In this document: in pieces, positions 51,294-59,415 of the stretch
Numbering within the stretch: the stretch's first letter is position 1
Layout: each line of letters begins with the position of its first letter
Origin: Pannonibacter anstelovis
Lineage (GTDB): Bacteria > Pseudomonadota > Alphaproteobacteria > Rhizobiales > Stappiaceae
Direction of reading: 5' to 3'
Assembly (NCBI RefSeq): GCF_036881715.1
Contig: NZ_JBAKBF010000002.1
Coordinates: forward strand, 248,001 to 312,000
DNA: 64,000 nucleotides
Position numbers and translations under genes: made by a program
Notes under the pieces: model-generated
The model's database searches: none
What the model was told of the DNA's origin: nothing
The model's input: the letters and a program-made list of their open reading frames with translations, nothing else

Positions 51294-52277
51294 GTGGCAC
51301 TTGATCTTGCATCCTATGGCGTGACGCCTGCGGGCACCGATGCCGTCCGGCCCTTCTCCGTTGAAGGGCTTGATGTGCGCGGGCGCGCCGTCGCGCTTGG
51401 CCCAATCCTGAACCAAATCCTTGACCGGCACGCTTATCCAGCCCCGGTGGCCCGCCTGCTGGGCGAAGCCATCGCGCTGACGGCGCTGCTCGGCACTTCG
51501 CTGAAGTTCGAAGGCCGCTTCACGCTGCAGACCCAGACCGACGGTCCGGTGAACATGCTGGTGGTGGATTTCTCCTCACCCGATGCCATCCGCGCCTATG
51601 CCCGTTTCGAGCCGCAAGCCTTCGCGCCGGGCGGGGCAGGGGAACATGGCGATGCGGCCGCGCTTCTGGGCCGTGGCCATTTGGCGATGACCATCGACCA
51701 GGGCAAGCATATGCAGCGCTATCAGGGACTGGTGGAGCTGGACGGCATTTCGCTGGAAGAGGTGGCCCGCCGCTACTTCGCCCGTTCCGAACAGATCCCG
51801 ACCGAAGTGCGCCTTGCCGTTGGCCGTCTCTTCACCCGCCGCGAGGGTGAGGCTCCCAGCCAGCAATGGACTGCCGGTGGCATTCTGGTGCAGTTTCTGC
51901 CCGAAGCGCCGGAGCGCATGCGTCAGGCCGATCTCCATCCCGGAGACATGCCGGAAGGGGCTGAAGAGCACAGCATTGATGAGGACGATGCCTGGACCGA
52001 GGCCCGCAGCCTCACCGGCACCGTGCGCGATGACGAGCTGACCGATCCGGACATCCCGGTCGAGGAGCTGCTGTTCCGCCTGTTCCATGAGCGCGGCGTG
52101 CGCCTCTATGACGCCCAGCCTATCGCTGACCGCTGCCGCTGCTCGCGCGAGAAGATCGAAGGCATCTTCCAGAGCTTCTCCGAAGAGGAGAAGGCGGAGA
52201 TGGTTGTCGACGGCAAGGTGGTGGTGACCTGCGAGTTCTGCAGTGCCGTCTACGAGTTCAAGGCCGAAGCCGTCTGA
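51294..52277 (+). CDS. hslO: Redox-regulated chaperone Hsp33
   Basis: 327 residues. The C-terminal zinc centre has CRCSREKIEG and, 33 residues on, CEFCSAVYEF (C-x-C ... C-x-x-C), which is oxidised to activate the holdase under oxidative stress. GTG start with GAGGA upstream; 11 bases from argF, so the same transcript. argD-argF-hslO is a common order in Hyphomicrobiales. Confidence 0.95.
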   Translation: MALDLASYGVTPAGTDAVRPFSVEGLDVRGRAVALGPILNQILDRHAYPAPVARLLGEAIALTALLGTSLKFEGRFTLQTQTDGPVNMLVVDFSSPDAIRAYARFEPQAFAPGGAGEHGDAAALLGRGHLAMTIDQGKHMQRYQGLVELDGISLEEVARRYFARSEQIPTEVRLAVGRLFTRREGEAPSQQWTAGGILVQFLPEAPERMRQADLHPGDMPEGAEEHSIDEDDAWTEARSLTGTVRDDELTDPDIPVEELLFRLFHERGVRLYDAQPIADRCRCSREKIEGIFQSFSEEEKAEMVVDGKVVVTCEFCSAVYEFKAEAV

Positions 52278-52291
52278 AAGAGATGAAAGCT

Positions 52292-52313
52292 GCCCGCCCT
52301 GTTGAGGGCGGGC
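52292..52313. terminator. Terminator between hslO and convergent gene
   Basis: GCCCGCCCT-GTTG-AGGGCGGGC is a nine-pair stem right after hslO; no long T tail on the plus side. Confidence 0.65.
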
Positions 52314-52319
52314 GATTGA

Positions 52320-53054
52320 TCATGCTGCCTCCGGCCCGGCAATCACGGCGCCGTCCGTCCTGTTGCTCTCCAGGAGCTTCGCGATCAGGCCGGAACTGCG
52401 TGCCCTTTCCAGAAATGCATTGAGCGCCCCGGTCAGGCAGGGATCCCGGCCTGCGGGCACACCGAGGGCCTGCTTGATCACCATGAAACGCTCGGGTAGC
52501 AGACGCAATCCGGGCACGCGCCGCTGGTCTGCTTCCAGCTGCTGGCGGACGCCGGCTGCCACTTCCAGGTTCTCACGCATGAAAAAGTCCACCACCTCTT
52601 GTGATGTCGTGACTTTTTCCAGGGTGGCTGAGGTGATGGCGCGGCTGAGATAAAGGTCATAGGCGCTGCCTCGGCCCACGGCGATCCGGATGCCCGGACG
52701 GTCCACCTGCTCCAGCGCCGTGATGGGTGAGTTCTCCCGCACCAGATACCAGCCCTCGATCAGGAGCCACGGATTGGTGAAGGCAACCACCTCTGCCCGC
52801 ATTGGATCGACGGCGAAGAAACCGATGTCAGCACGCTCTTCTGCGATCAGAGCCACGGAGGCTGCAGCATTCGTGACCGGCAGAAGTTCCAGCTCCAGCC
52901 CGCGTTCGGCGGCAAATGCCCGCGCAAGATCCACTGAAACGCCGGCGGGGTCCTGTCCGTCGCCCGGCCGTGTCAGGATGGCGTTCCCGTTGTTGATCGC
53001 CACCCGCAGCACCCCTGTTGGAGCGAAAAGAGCGTTCAGTCCGTCATGTGTCAT
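52320..53054 (-). CDS. Substrate-binding-protein-like protein without a signal peptide
   Basis: 244 residues of the amino-acid SBP fold (family 3): LRVAINNGNAILTRP, PAGVSVDLARAFAAERGLEL, VALIAEERADIGFFAVDPMRA, and IRIAVGRGSAYDLYL. There is no signal peptide or lipobox, so it may act in the cytoplasm, for instance as an enzyme-like dehydratase or regulator, rather than for transport. Its ATG overlaps the end of the dehydrogenase gene by four bases (ATGA), and no permease or ATPase is nearby. Confidence 0.75.
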   Translation of the reverse strand: MTHDGLNALFAPTGVLRVAINNGNAILTRPGDGQDPAGVSVDLARAFAAERGLELELLPVTNAAASVALIAEERADIGFFAVDPMRAEVVAFTNPWLLIEGWYLVRENSPITALEQVDRPGIRIAVGRGSAYDLYLSRAITSATLEKVTTSQEVVDFFMRENLEVAAGVRQQLEADQRRVPGLRLLPERFMVIKQALGVPAGRDPCLTGALNAFLERARSSGLIAKLLESNRTDGAVIAGPEAA

Positions 53055-54163
53055 TGGGCGTCCCCCAGGATGCAGCTGCTCTCGATAGCCTCAACAATAC
53101 GCGCTGTGAAGGCTGCAGTTCCGAGCGGGCCTCCCATGTCGCCGGTTCTCCATTCCGGCACGGCGATGACGCGGGTGACTGCAGCTTCGATCATCCCAGC
53201 CGCCTCATCCAGCCGCGCGTCCTGCCACCGTTCCGCCAGCCATCGCAGAAGCATGGCCGCAGAATTGATCAGGGACGCGGGATTGGCCCGGTCCTGTCCG
53301 GCAATCGAGGGGGCGGAACCGTGCTGGGCCTGTGCCATTGCATGATCCGTCCCTGCGTTCAGCGAGGCTGCCAGACCGATGCTTCCTGCGATTTCGGTGG
53401 CCTGATCCGAAAGAATGTCGCCGAACATGTTCGTCGTCACGATCGTGTCAAAGGCGGAGGCGTCCCGCACCAGCAATGCCGCCATCGCGTCGACGAGCAC
53501 TTCCTCCACCTGAACATCGGGATAGGCCTTGGCGGTCTCGCGTGTGCAGGACAGGAACAGCCCGTCGCTGATGCGCAGGACATTTGCCTTGTGCACCACG
53601 GTCAGTTTGCCGCCACGCTGGCGGGCCGTCCGGAAGCCGGCCTCGGCAATGCGCAGCGAGCCTTGACGCGTAACCTTGCGCATGGCGATGGCTACATCCT
53701 CGGTGGGCATGAACTCTCCGGTCCCGGCAAACATGGTGCGGTCGGCATAAAAGCCTTCGGTGTTTTCCCGAACGATGACCAGGTCCACTGGAACGCCGCA
53801 GCGGGCAGGGAAATCGGGATGTGACTTCGCGGGGCGGATGTTGGCGAACAAGTCCAGATGCTTGCGCAGATGCCCTGACGGATTGATGCCGCCTTCCGAT
53901 GCCGGCGGATAGTCGTTGTGGGACACCGGCCCGAGGATCACACCATCGGCTGCCCGGGCTTGCTCCAGCAGGCCAGCGGGAAAGGTGGTGCCTTGTGCCG
54001 CGAGCGGGCGCAGCCCCACCTCGGCACGGCTCACCTGAAACCGCAGGCCAAGCCGCCGCTGCACCGCATCCAGCACATTCAGCGTAGCCTCCGTGATCTC
54101 GGGGCTGATGCCATCGCCATCGAGGACGAGCAGGGAAACAGGTGCGGATGGCTGGGCGGTCAT
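53051..54163 (-). CDS. Isocitrate/isopropylmalate-family dehydrogenase
   Basis: 370 residues from ATG 54163. Motifs: LVLDGDGISPEITEATL, VIVRENTEGFYAD with the catalytic Tyr, VVHKANVLRISDG with the Lys, NMFGDILSDQATEIAGSIGL with the metal Asps. It is a beta-decarboxylating dehydrogenase of the tartrate/isopropylmalate/homoisocitrate type; the genomic context (GntR regulator, SBP-like gene) points to a catabolic 2-hydroxyacid rather than leucine synthesis. Divergent from GntR. Confidence 0.85.
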   Translation of the reverse strand: MTAQPSAPVSLLVLDGDGISPEITEATLNVLDAVQRRLGLRFQVSRAEVGLRPLAAQGTTFPAGLLEQARAADGVILGPVSHNDYPPASEGGINPSGHLRKHLDLFANIRPAKSHPDFPARCGVPVDLVIVRENTEGFYADRTMFAGTGEFMPTEDVAIAMRKVTRQGSLRIAEAGFRTARQRGGKLTVVHKANVLRISDGLFLSCTRETAKAYPDVQVEEVLVDAMAALLVRDASAFDTIVTTNMFGDILSDQATEIAGSIGLAASLNAGTDHAMAQAQHGSAPSIAGQDRANPASLINSAAMLLRWLAERWQDARLDEAAGMIEAAVTRVIAVPEWRTGDMGGPLGTAAFTARIVEAIESSCILGDAQ

Positions 54164-54199
54164 GTGCAGCTCCAGTGTTGCGTCGATGTCGCATATATC

Positions 54200-54219
54200 C
54201 ATTTTTACATTTAAAAATG
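54200..54219. promoter_or_regulatory. Perfect inverted repeat, likely GntR operator
   Basis: CATTTTTA-CATT-TAAAAATG is a perfect eight-base inverted repeat with four-base spacer, in the divergent region between the dehydrogenase gene and the GntR gene. AT-rich and flanked by ATATATCC and AATATC. Confidence 0.65.
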
Positions 54220-54242
54220 CAATATCAAAACAGAGTGCCGCC

Positions 54243-55205
54243 GTGATAGGGTGCAAGCCTGTCTTCACATGCATAGCCAAAGCACTGCCATTGACCGCTT
54301 CGTCCACTTCGCGCAGCAGCATAAGTTCCCATCTGGCGGCCGATATCGCGGCCTTCATTGAGGCCGAGGCGCTGCCTGCGGGAGCGCATCTGCGCACAGG
54401 CGAGCTGGCGCGCCGTTTCGCGGTGTCCCGCTGGCCAGTCGAGCAGGCGCTGAAGCAGCTGGCTGAGGCAGGGCGCGTGAGGCACGAGCCCAATCGCGGC
54501 TTCTTCGTTCATGATGCAAGCTCAGCCGCGCAGCCTGTGGCGCAGGACCCGATCCATGCAGCCTATCTGAAACTGGCCTCCCTGCTGGCCAGCCGGGCCA
54601 TAGGGCCGCGTGTGACGGAGCAGGAACTGCGCGACCGGTTTGCGCTGACGAAACGTCAGGCGGCGGATCTGATGGGCCGCATGATCCGCGAAGGCATTGC
54701 CGAAAAGCGGGCAGGCTATGGCTGGGATATCAATACCGAACTGACTGCGCCGGATGCTCTGGCCCATACGACACAGTTGCGGCTGATCCTTGAGCCGGGT
54801 GCCCTGCGGCTGCCGGGCTACCGTCTGCCCCCGGAGGACATTGCCCGGTTGCGCCGCGTGGAGCATGATCTGCTGGATGGTGGCATCGACCGTGCTCCGC
54901 CCGATACGCTCTACCTGCGCGGGGCGCAGTTCCACGAGACACTGATGACGGGCGCGGGAAACCCCTTCATGCTGCAGACCCTCGTGCGCGTGAACCGGCT
55001 GCGCCGGCTGCTGACCTATCAGGCGATGGAGGACCGGGAGCGCTATTACCGGCAGGCGCGGCAGCACTTGCGCATTCTGGACCTGCTCGAGACGGGTGAT
55101 TGCGAAGGCGCGGCACGGGAGATGGAGAACCACCTCCGCCAGGTGCGTGACAGCCTGTCGGCGCTTGGCTTCATTCTGCCGCCGGACGGCCCGGAGCGTT
55201 CCTGA
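54243..55205 (+). CDS. GntR-family transcriptional regulator, start uncertain
   Basis: About 320 residues. A GntR-type winged helix (SHLAADIAAFIEAEALPAGA, then RTGELARRFAVSRWPVEQAL and GRVRHEPNRGFFV) and a helical FCD-like effector domain (LILEPGALRLPG, FHETLMTGAGN, RQHLRILDLLETGD). GTG 54243 is the only plausible in-frame start after the operator; a TTG at 54291 is the other. An ATG at 54269 opens a different frame that stops early, so a frameshift cannot be excluded. Likely controls the divergent dehydrogenase operon. Confidence 0.8.
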   Translation: MIGCKPVFTCIAKALPLTASSTSRSSISSHLAADIAAFIEAEALPAGAHLRTGELARRFAVSRWPVEQALKQLAEAGRVRHEPNRGFFVHDASSAAQPVAQDPIHAAYLKLASLLASRAIGPRVTEQELRDRFALTKRQAADLMGRMIREGIAEKRAGYGWDINTELTAPDALAHTTQLRLILEPGALRLPGYRLPPEDIARLRRVEHDLLDGGIDRAPPDTLYLRGAQFHETLMTGAGNPFMLQTLVRVNRLRRLLTYQAMEDRERYYRQARQHLRILDLLETGDCEGAAREMENHLRQVRDSLSALGFILPPDGPERS

Positions 55206-55249
55206 AAGACGGTGGGCCTGCTCTGGAAACAGACTGAAGCGGATCTATA

Positions 55250-56212
55250 ATGGCTGGCATGAATCTGATTTTGCCTGCTGCCCCGCCGCTTCCCCCTGTT
55301 GTCCATCATCCGGCCTATTGCGCCGAGCTGCCGGAAGAGCACCGCTTTCCCATGAACAAGTTCCGCCGCGTGGCGGAGATGGCGCTGGCCGAAGGGCTGG
55401 TGCCGGGCGGCAAATTCATGAAGCCACGGGCTGCTCCCGCCGAGTGGGTGGCTTTGGCCCATGATCCGGCCTACGTGGAGCAGGTGTTCAGCACGGCGGT
55501 GCCGCCTGCCATTGCCCGGGAGATCGGCTTCCCGATGACGCAGAGCATTGCCCTGCGCGGGCGCTGCGCCACCGGCGGCTCGGTGCTGACCGGTTATCTG
55601 GCGCTGGAGCATGGCCTTGCCTGCAACACGGCAGGCGGCAGTCATCATGCCCGCAAGGCGCATGGCGCGGGCTTCTGCGTCTTCAACGATGTGGCTGTTG
55701 CCATCCGCGTGATGCAGGCCGATGGCGTCATCCGCCGCGCGCTGGTGGTGGATCTGGATGTGCATCAGGGCGATGGCACGGCGGATATCTTTGCAGGCGA
55801 TCCGTCTGTCTTCACCTTCTCCATGCATGCGCAGAAGAACTATCCGGTGCGCAAGGTGCCGTCGGATTTGGATCTGGGGCTGGAGGACGGGCTGACGGAC
55901 GCCCCTTATCTGGACCTATTGGTGGAGCATCTGCCGCAGGTGATAGACCGGGCCAAGCCCGACATCGTGTTCTACAATGCCGGGGTTGATCCCTTCGCAG
56001 GCGACAAGCTGGGACGGCTGGCGCTGAGCCATGAAGGGCTGCGGCTGAGGGACGAGCATGTCATCCGCACCGTGCGCGGTCTCGGTCTGCCGCTCGCCGG
56101 GGTGCTTGGGGGCGGCTATTCCACGGACATTGATGAACTGGCGGGCCGGCATCTCACCCTGTTGCGGGCGGCAGCCACGGTTGCCCGCGAAGCGCCGGTT
56201 CTGTCAGCTTGA
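55250..56212 (+). CDS. Histone-deacetylase-family protein (class IV/HDAC11-like)
   Basis: 320 residues. Motifs: HHPAYCAELPEEHRFPMNKF, GGSHHARKAHGAGFCVFND with His pair, VVDLDVHQGDGTADIF, YNAGVDPFAGDKLG, LGGGYSTDIDELA. The LDVHQGDG and early HRFPM blocks are those of the class IV subgroup, unlike the class II-like protein at 25.7 kb. It follows the GntR gene by 44 bases. Its end overlaps the convergent gene by nine bases. Confidence 0.88.
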   Translation: MAGMNLILPAAPPLPPVVHHPAYCAELPEEHRFPMNKFRRVAEMALAEGLVPGGKFMKPRAAPAEWVALAHDPAYVEQVFSTAVPPAIAREIGFPMTQSIALRGRCATGGSVLTGYLALEHGLACNTAGGSHHARKAHGAGFCVFNDVAVAIRVMQADGVIRRALVVDLDVHQGDGTADIFAGDPSVFTFSMHAQKNYPVRKVPSDLDLGLEDGLTDAPYLDLLVEHLPQVIDRAKPDIVFYNAGVDPFAGDKLGRLALSHEGLRLRDEHVIRTVRGLGLPLAGVLGGGYSTDIDELAGRHLTLLRAAATVAREAPVLSA

Positions 56213-56473
56213 GCGGCTCGCCATCAACCGCATGACCAGCCACACGGGCACGACCACGACGGCGCCAAGCACCAGATAGCGCCAGACCTGTTCGACGGCG
56301 GAAAAGCCCATGTTCCAGAGGTGCTGGACGAAGGAGATCAGCAGGTCGAAGAGACCCAGCGGGTCAAGGTTCAGCGCCGACAGGATGACGCCGACCACAA
56401 GCGACAGGAACACCAGGCGCAGCAGCACCCGCGCCGGACTGTCACCCAGAAACTTGTTGAGGCCACCGGACAT
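56204..56473 (-). CDS. DUF6460-like small membrane protein
   Basis: 89 residues with two hydrophobic segments: ARVLLRLVFLSLVVGVILSAL, and YLVLGAVVVVPVWLVMRLM; LNKFLGDSPARVLLRL resembles the DUF6460 N-terminus. Function unknown. Convergent with the class IV deacetylase. Confidence 0.75.
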   Translation of the reverse strand: MSGGLNKFLGDSPARVLLRLVFLSLVVGVILSALNLDPLGLFDLLISFVQHLWNMGFSAVEQVWRYLVLGAVVVVPVWLVMRLMASRSS

Positions 56474-56547
56474 GCCGAACTCCCTTGAAGCAGCGTCTGC
56501 GCCTCAACATAGGGATTCGCCAGCCATTCCGCATCCCCCATGTGAAA

Positions 56548-57609
56548 TCAGTCCGCAGCTCGCCAGCCGAGCGAAGCCGGAGTTTCCCCATGCAGCCGCA
56601 CAGCCTTGGGCGGCACGCCGTACCAGGTCTTCACCGCGCGGGAAAAGGCCGAGAGCTCCGAAAAGCCCAGAAGAAAGGCGATTTCCTTCAGCGGCAGCGA
56701 CGTGTCGCGCAGATAGCGGGCGGCCATGTTGCGCCGGATCGTCTCCGTCAGTTTGCGGAACGAAGTCCCCTCCGCTTCCAGCAGCCGCTGCAACGAACGC
56801 TGTGACATGCCCAGTTCGCTGGCCACATGCTCGAGGCTGACGGCACCGGCCTTGAGGCTTTCGTTGATGGTGTCCGCAACGCGCACGAGCGGATCACTCT
56901 GCACCTTGAACTCTTCCATCTCCCGGATCGCGGCCTGTTCCACAATGCTGTAGAGGTTCTGTTCGCTGTTCGGCGTTGGGCGGTCGAGATATTTTGCGGG
57001 GATGAAGATCTTGTCAGCAGGCTGGCCGAAGCGCAGCCTGCCGCCGTAGCGCTTCTGAAAGGCCGAGCTGCATCTGGGCGCTGGCTGGCTGATGTCGATG
57101 CGTAGCTGCACCTGCGGGTCCTGTGTCGCATATTCGATCCGGCTGGCCGCCCAGGCTATCCGTTCAAAGGTGTGCTGCGTACGGGGCATGTTCCGGTCGG
57201 GCACAATCCACTCGAGGATGCCCCAATCCTCGTCCTCGCGGAAACTCAGGCCGTAGCTGTTGGAACGCAGCGGCAGGAAACGGACCCAGTTGCGTATGCC
57301 TGCGCGCAAGTTCGGAGCACACAGGCCCACATAGTCGAAGGTTGAGAACACGCCCGTGGGCATGCTGGAGGCTACATCCAGAATGATTGCGTCGTCACGG
57401 GTCTCAGCTGCTACAAACTCGCAGACAGACAGAGCGATACGATAGGGAACCGTCGCTCCTGTCTGATGGATTGTCTCCGGAGCAATCCCAAAACGCCGGG
57501 CGATACGGGGCCAGTCGAGGCCTTTTTCCTCGCATATGAGCTCCAGTGACTGCAGCGTGTCTGCACGGCACCAGTCCTCGATCATGCGGCGAGGCATCGA
57601 TCTTTCCAT
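56548..57609 (-). CDS. AraC-family regulator with arabinose-binding-like N-terminal domain
   Basis: 353 residues: an N-terminal OruR/ArgR-type effector domain (about 1-210, with VPYRIALSVCEFVAAETRD and FVIR-like FREDEDWGILEWI) and a C-terminal AraC tandem helix-turn-helix (VSLEHVASELGMSQRSLQRLLEAEGTSF, then LPLKEIAFLLGFSELSAFSRAVKTWYG). GGGGGAG five bases before the ATG. Ligand unknown. A hairpin lies just upstream. Confidence 0.85.
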   Translation of the reverse strand: MERSMPRRMIEDWCRADTLQSLELICEEKGLDWPRIARRFGIAPETIHQTGATVPYRIALSVCEFVAAETRDDAIILDVASSMPTGVFSTFDYVGLCAPNLRAGIRNWVRFLPLRSNSYGLSFREDEDWGILEWIVPDRNMPRTQHTFERIAWAASRIEYATQDPQVQLRIDISQPAPRCSSAFQKRYGGRLRFGQPADKIFIPAKYLDRPTPNSEQNLYSIVEQAAIREMEEFKVQSDPLVRVADTINESLKAGAVSLEHVASELGMSQRSLQRLLEAEGTSFRKLTETIRRNMAARYLRDTSLPLKEIAFLLGFSELSAFSRAVKTWYGVPPKAVRLHGETPASLGWRAAD

Positions 57610-57629
57610 TGGAGCTCCCCCGGCTTCAG

Positions 57630-57645
57630 CCTATGATTGCATAGG
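57630..57645. promoter_or_regulatory. CCTATG inverted repeat upstream of the araC-type gene
   Basis: CCTATG-ATTG-CATAGG, a perfect six-base inverted repeat with a four-base loop, ends 20 bases before the ATG; it may be an operator or a 5' hairpin. Confidence 0.35.
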
Positions 57646-57818
57646 ATGATACAACTCCCGTGCTGGCGCAACATGTCAATTTTCCGTCAGTTTCAATCAA
57701 TAATCCCGGAATATTCCACGTCACCCGCGCTTCGGCGTTCATCCGCCGGTCCCACCCTGATCACCCATCATGCCTCAGCTGCTGCGCTTGGATAGAAGGG
57801 AGGATTGCCTAGTGGTTT

Positions 57819-58661
57819 CTACCCCCCGGGGCTCAAGGGGACGGCAGTGGGGTTAGGCGGTATCTGCTGCCCTATCTCTGAGCTCTCCTCCTGCAAATCA
57901 AAAGGATTCTCCCAGTCGGCGAACTGAGCTGCTCCGGCTGGCTCTTCTGTTCCGGTTGCCTCGGTGCGAGCCGGCTGCCGCGGCATTGCCACGTCATCCA
58001 GAAGGTCAGTCATTGCAGAGGCAGGGATCTGCACAGTCTGGGGCAGGGGCTCGAAATCCGCCCGGCGCCATTGGCCAAGCCCGGCACTGCGGGCGGCTGC
58101 TTCAGCTGCGGTATGGCTTTCGGGAGCATCCGCACTGGTCTGAGCCCAGCCCTGTTGCAGCATCCAGAGCCCGAGGTCCACTGCCCCCCTGCTGCAGGCT
58201 GCGGAAATCCGCCGGGGACCAAGTGGTGCCACCGACTGACAGTCAACCCGGTGGCTGCGCAAAAGCGCACGCAAGGCCGTCAAGGCCCGTGCGCCGCAGG
58301 GCCATGTCTGGCCGCTGGCAGTCTGGCACGTCTCTGCGGCAGACAGCCCGGTGACATAGGCGAGTTCGACCGTTAGCTTGCCGGATGTGAGCATTGCCTT
58401 CTCCAGCACGAGAGGCCGGACGAGGTGAAAATTGCGTGCAGGCAGAGCCGAAGCCTCGGTCTGACCGCTGGCTTGCGGCCGGGCACGCTCGATCCGTTGC
58501 AGCGGGGCTGTCACCTCAGGGATGGCGACACCAGGAGGAGAAACGTTACGCACGGCTGTCTGGGCGAAGACGGGCAATGCCGGCAGTGTCAGCATGCAAA
58601 ACAAGGTAATACACTGCACTCGGAGCCACGGGAGCGGTTGTCTGATTTCGCTTCCGGTCAT
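57819..58661 (-). CDS. Secreted thermonuclease-like protein, degenerate
   Basis: 280 residues with a signal peptide (CITLFCMLTLPALPVFA-QT). Residues 90-205 follow the thermonuclease (SNase) fold: ETCQTASGQTWPCGARALTALRALL, VDCQSVAPLGPRRISAACS and DLGLWMLQQGWAQ, with paired cysteines. The D-G-D-T and active-site Asp/Arg positions of real SNase are not recognisable, so it is likely non-catalytic. A Glu/Pro-rich tail ends the protein. Convergent context; same strand as the S24-like gene. Confidence 0.68.
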   Translation of the reverse strand: MTGSEIRQPLPWLRVQCITLFCMLTLPALPVFAQTAVRNVSPPGVAIPEVTAPLQRIERARPQASGQTEASALPARNFHLVRPLVLEKAMLTSGKLTVELAYVTGLSAAETCQTASGQTWPCGARALTALRALLRSHRVDCQSVAPLGPRRISAACSRGAVDLGLWMLQQGWAQTSADAPESHTAAEAAARSAGLGQWRRADFEPLPQTVQIPASAMTDLLDDVAMPRQPARTEATGTEEPAGAAQFADWENPFDLQEESSEIGQQIPPNPTAVPLSPGG

Positions 58662-58687
58662 GCAGTTCGCTCTCTCGCCATGCTGAT

Positions 58688-59338
58688 TTACTGGCTGGCC
58701 CAGACGATCCGCGCCATCCAGGCGATACTGTCGAGGTCCATTGCCGTGATCGTGCCCGAGCCGCCCAGCGTATGCAACTCCAGACGCCGCGCCGTGCGGA
58801 TCACGAAGCTGCCGACCATCATTTCGCCGCTCAGTAGCCGGAGCACGACCCGGTCACCCCGGCGTATGGGGATGCCCGGCGCGATGACAATGATGTCCCC
58901 GTCCCTGTACAGCGGCAGGAAATCATCACCTCCCACACCCAGCGCATAAACCTGGCTGCCCAGATCATCTGGAAAGGAAATCTCGTCCCAGCCTGCGCCT
59001 GCCGGATGACCTGCTGCATCAAAGAGGCCAGCGTCATTTCCTGCTTCGCAAAGGCGGGCAAATGGCATCGTTATGCCATTTGCGGTTTTTGCGGGTGAGA
59101 GGATTGTATTGCCTTCCACAAGTTGTGCAAAGTCGGAAAGCTCTGCACCCGTTGCCTCAAGTATCTTGGCGAGAGACTCGGTTGAGGGCCAGCGTGGGCG
59201 GCCGTCACCGGCGATCCGCTTCGACGGGTTGAAGGTGGTTGGATCCAGCCCGGCACGGCGCGCGAGGGCTGAGGGCGAAAGACGCTTGCGTGTGGCCAGG
59301 GCGTCTATCGCTGCCCAGACGCGCTCGTGCGAGAGCAT
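58688..59338 (-). CDS. XRE/S24-type regulator lacking catalytic residues
   Basis: 216 residues from ATG 59338 (GGAGG upstream). N-terminal helix-turn-helix (SPSALARRAGLDPTTFNPSK) and a C-terminal S24 LexA/CI-like domain (VYALGVGGDDFLPLYRDGDII, PIRRGDRVVLRL, GEMMVGSF). In the common alphaproteobacterial relatives the first block is GDSM and the last has a Lys; here both Ser and Lys are replaced (GDDF, MMVGS), so self-cleavage is not expected. A nested palindrome lies upstream. Confidence 0.82.
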   Translation of the reverse strand: MLSHERVWAAIDALATRKRLSPSALARRAGLDPTTFNPSKRIAGDGRPRWPSTESLAKILEATGAELSDFAQLVEGNTILSPAKTANGITMPFARLCEAGNDAGLFDAAGHPAGAGWDEISFPDDLGSQVYALGVGGDDFLPLYRDGDIIVIAPGIPIRRGDRVVLRLLSGEMMVGSFVIRTARRLELHTLGGSGTITAMDLDSIAWMARIVWASQ

Positions 59339-59362
59339 GGTTCTTTCCTCCACGTGCTGCCT

Positions 59363-59415
59363 CATCAGGAATAAATCCCTTTGAATGCCATTGATATTGG
59401 CAAATATTCCTGATG
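59363..59415. promoter_or_regulatory. Nested palindrome, likely S24 regulator operator
   Basis: CATCAGGAATA (59363-59373) and TATTCCTGATG (59405-59415) form a perfect 11-base inverted repeat 31 bases apart, and TGCCA-N7-TGGCA (59386-59402) lies between them. It is 25 bases upstream of the S24-like gene. Confidence 0.55.

Noticed and set aside
54269..54360. ATG-initiated frame starting MHSQSTAID upstream of the GntR helix-turn-helix
   Set aside because: Out of frame with the regulator and ends after about 30 codons; kept only as a possible frameshift clue.
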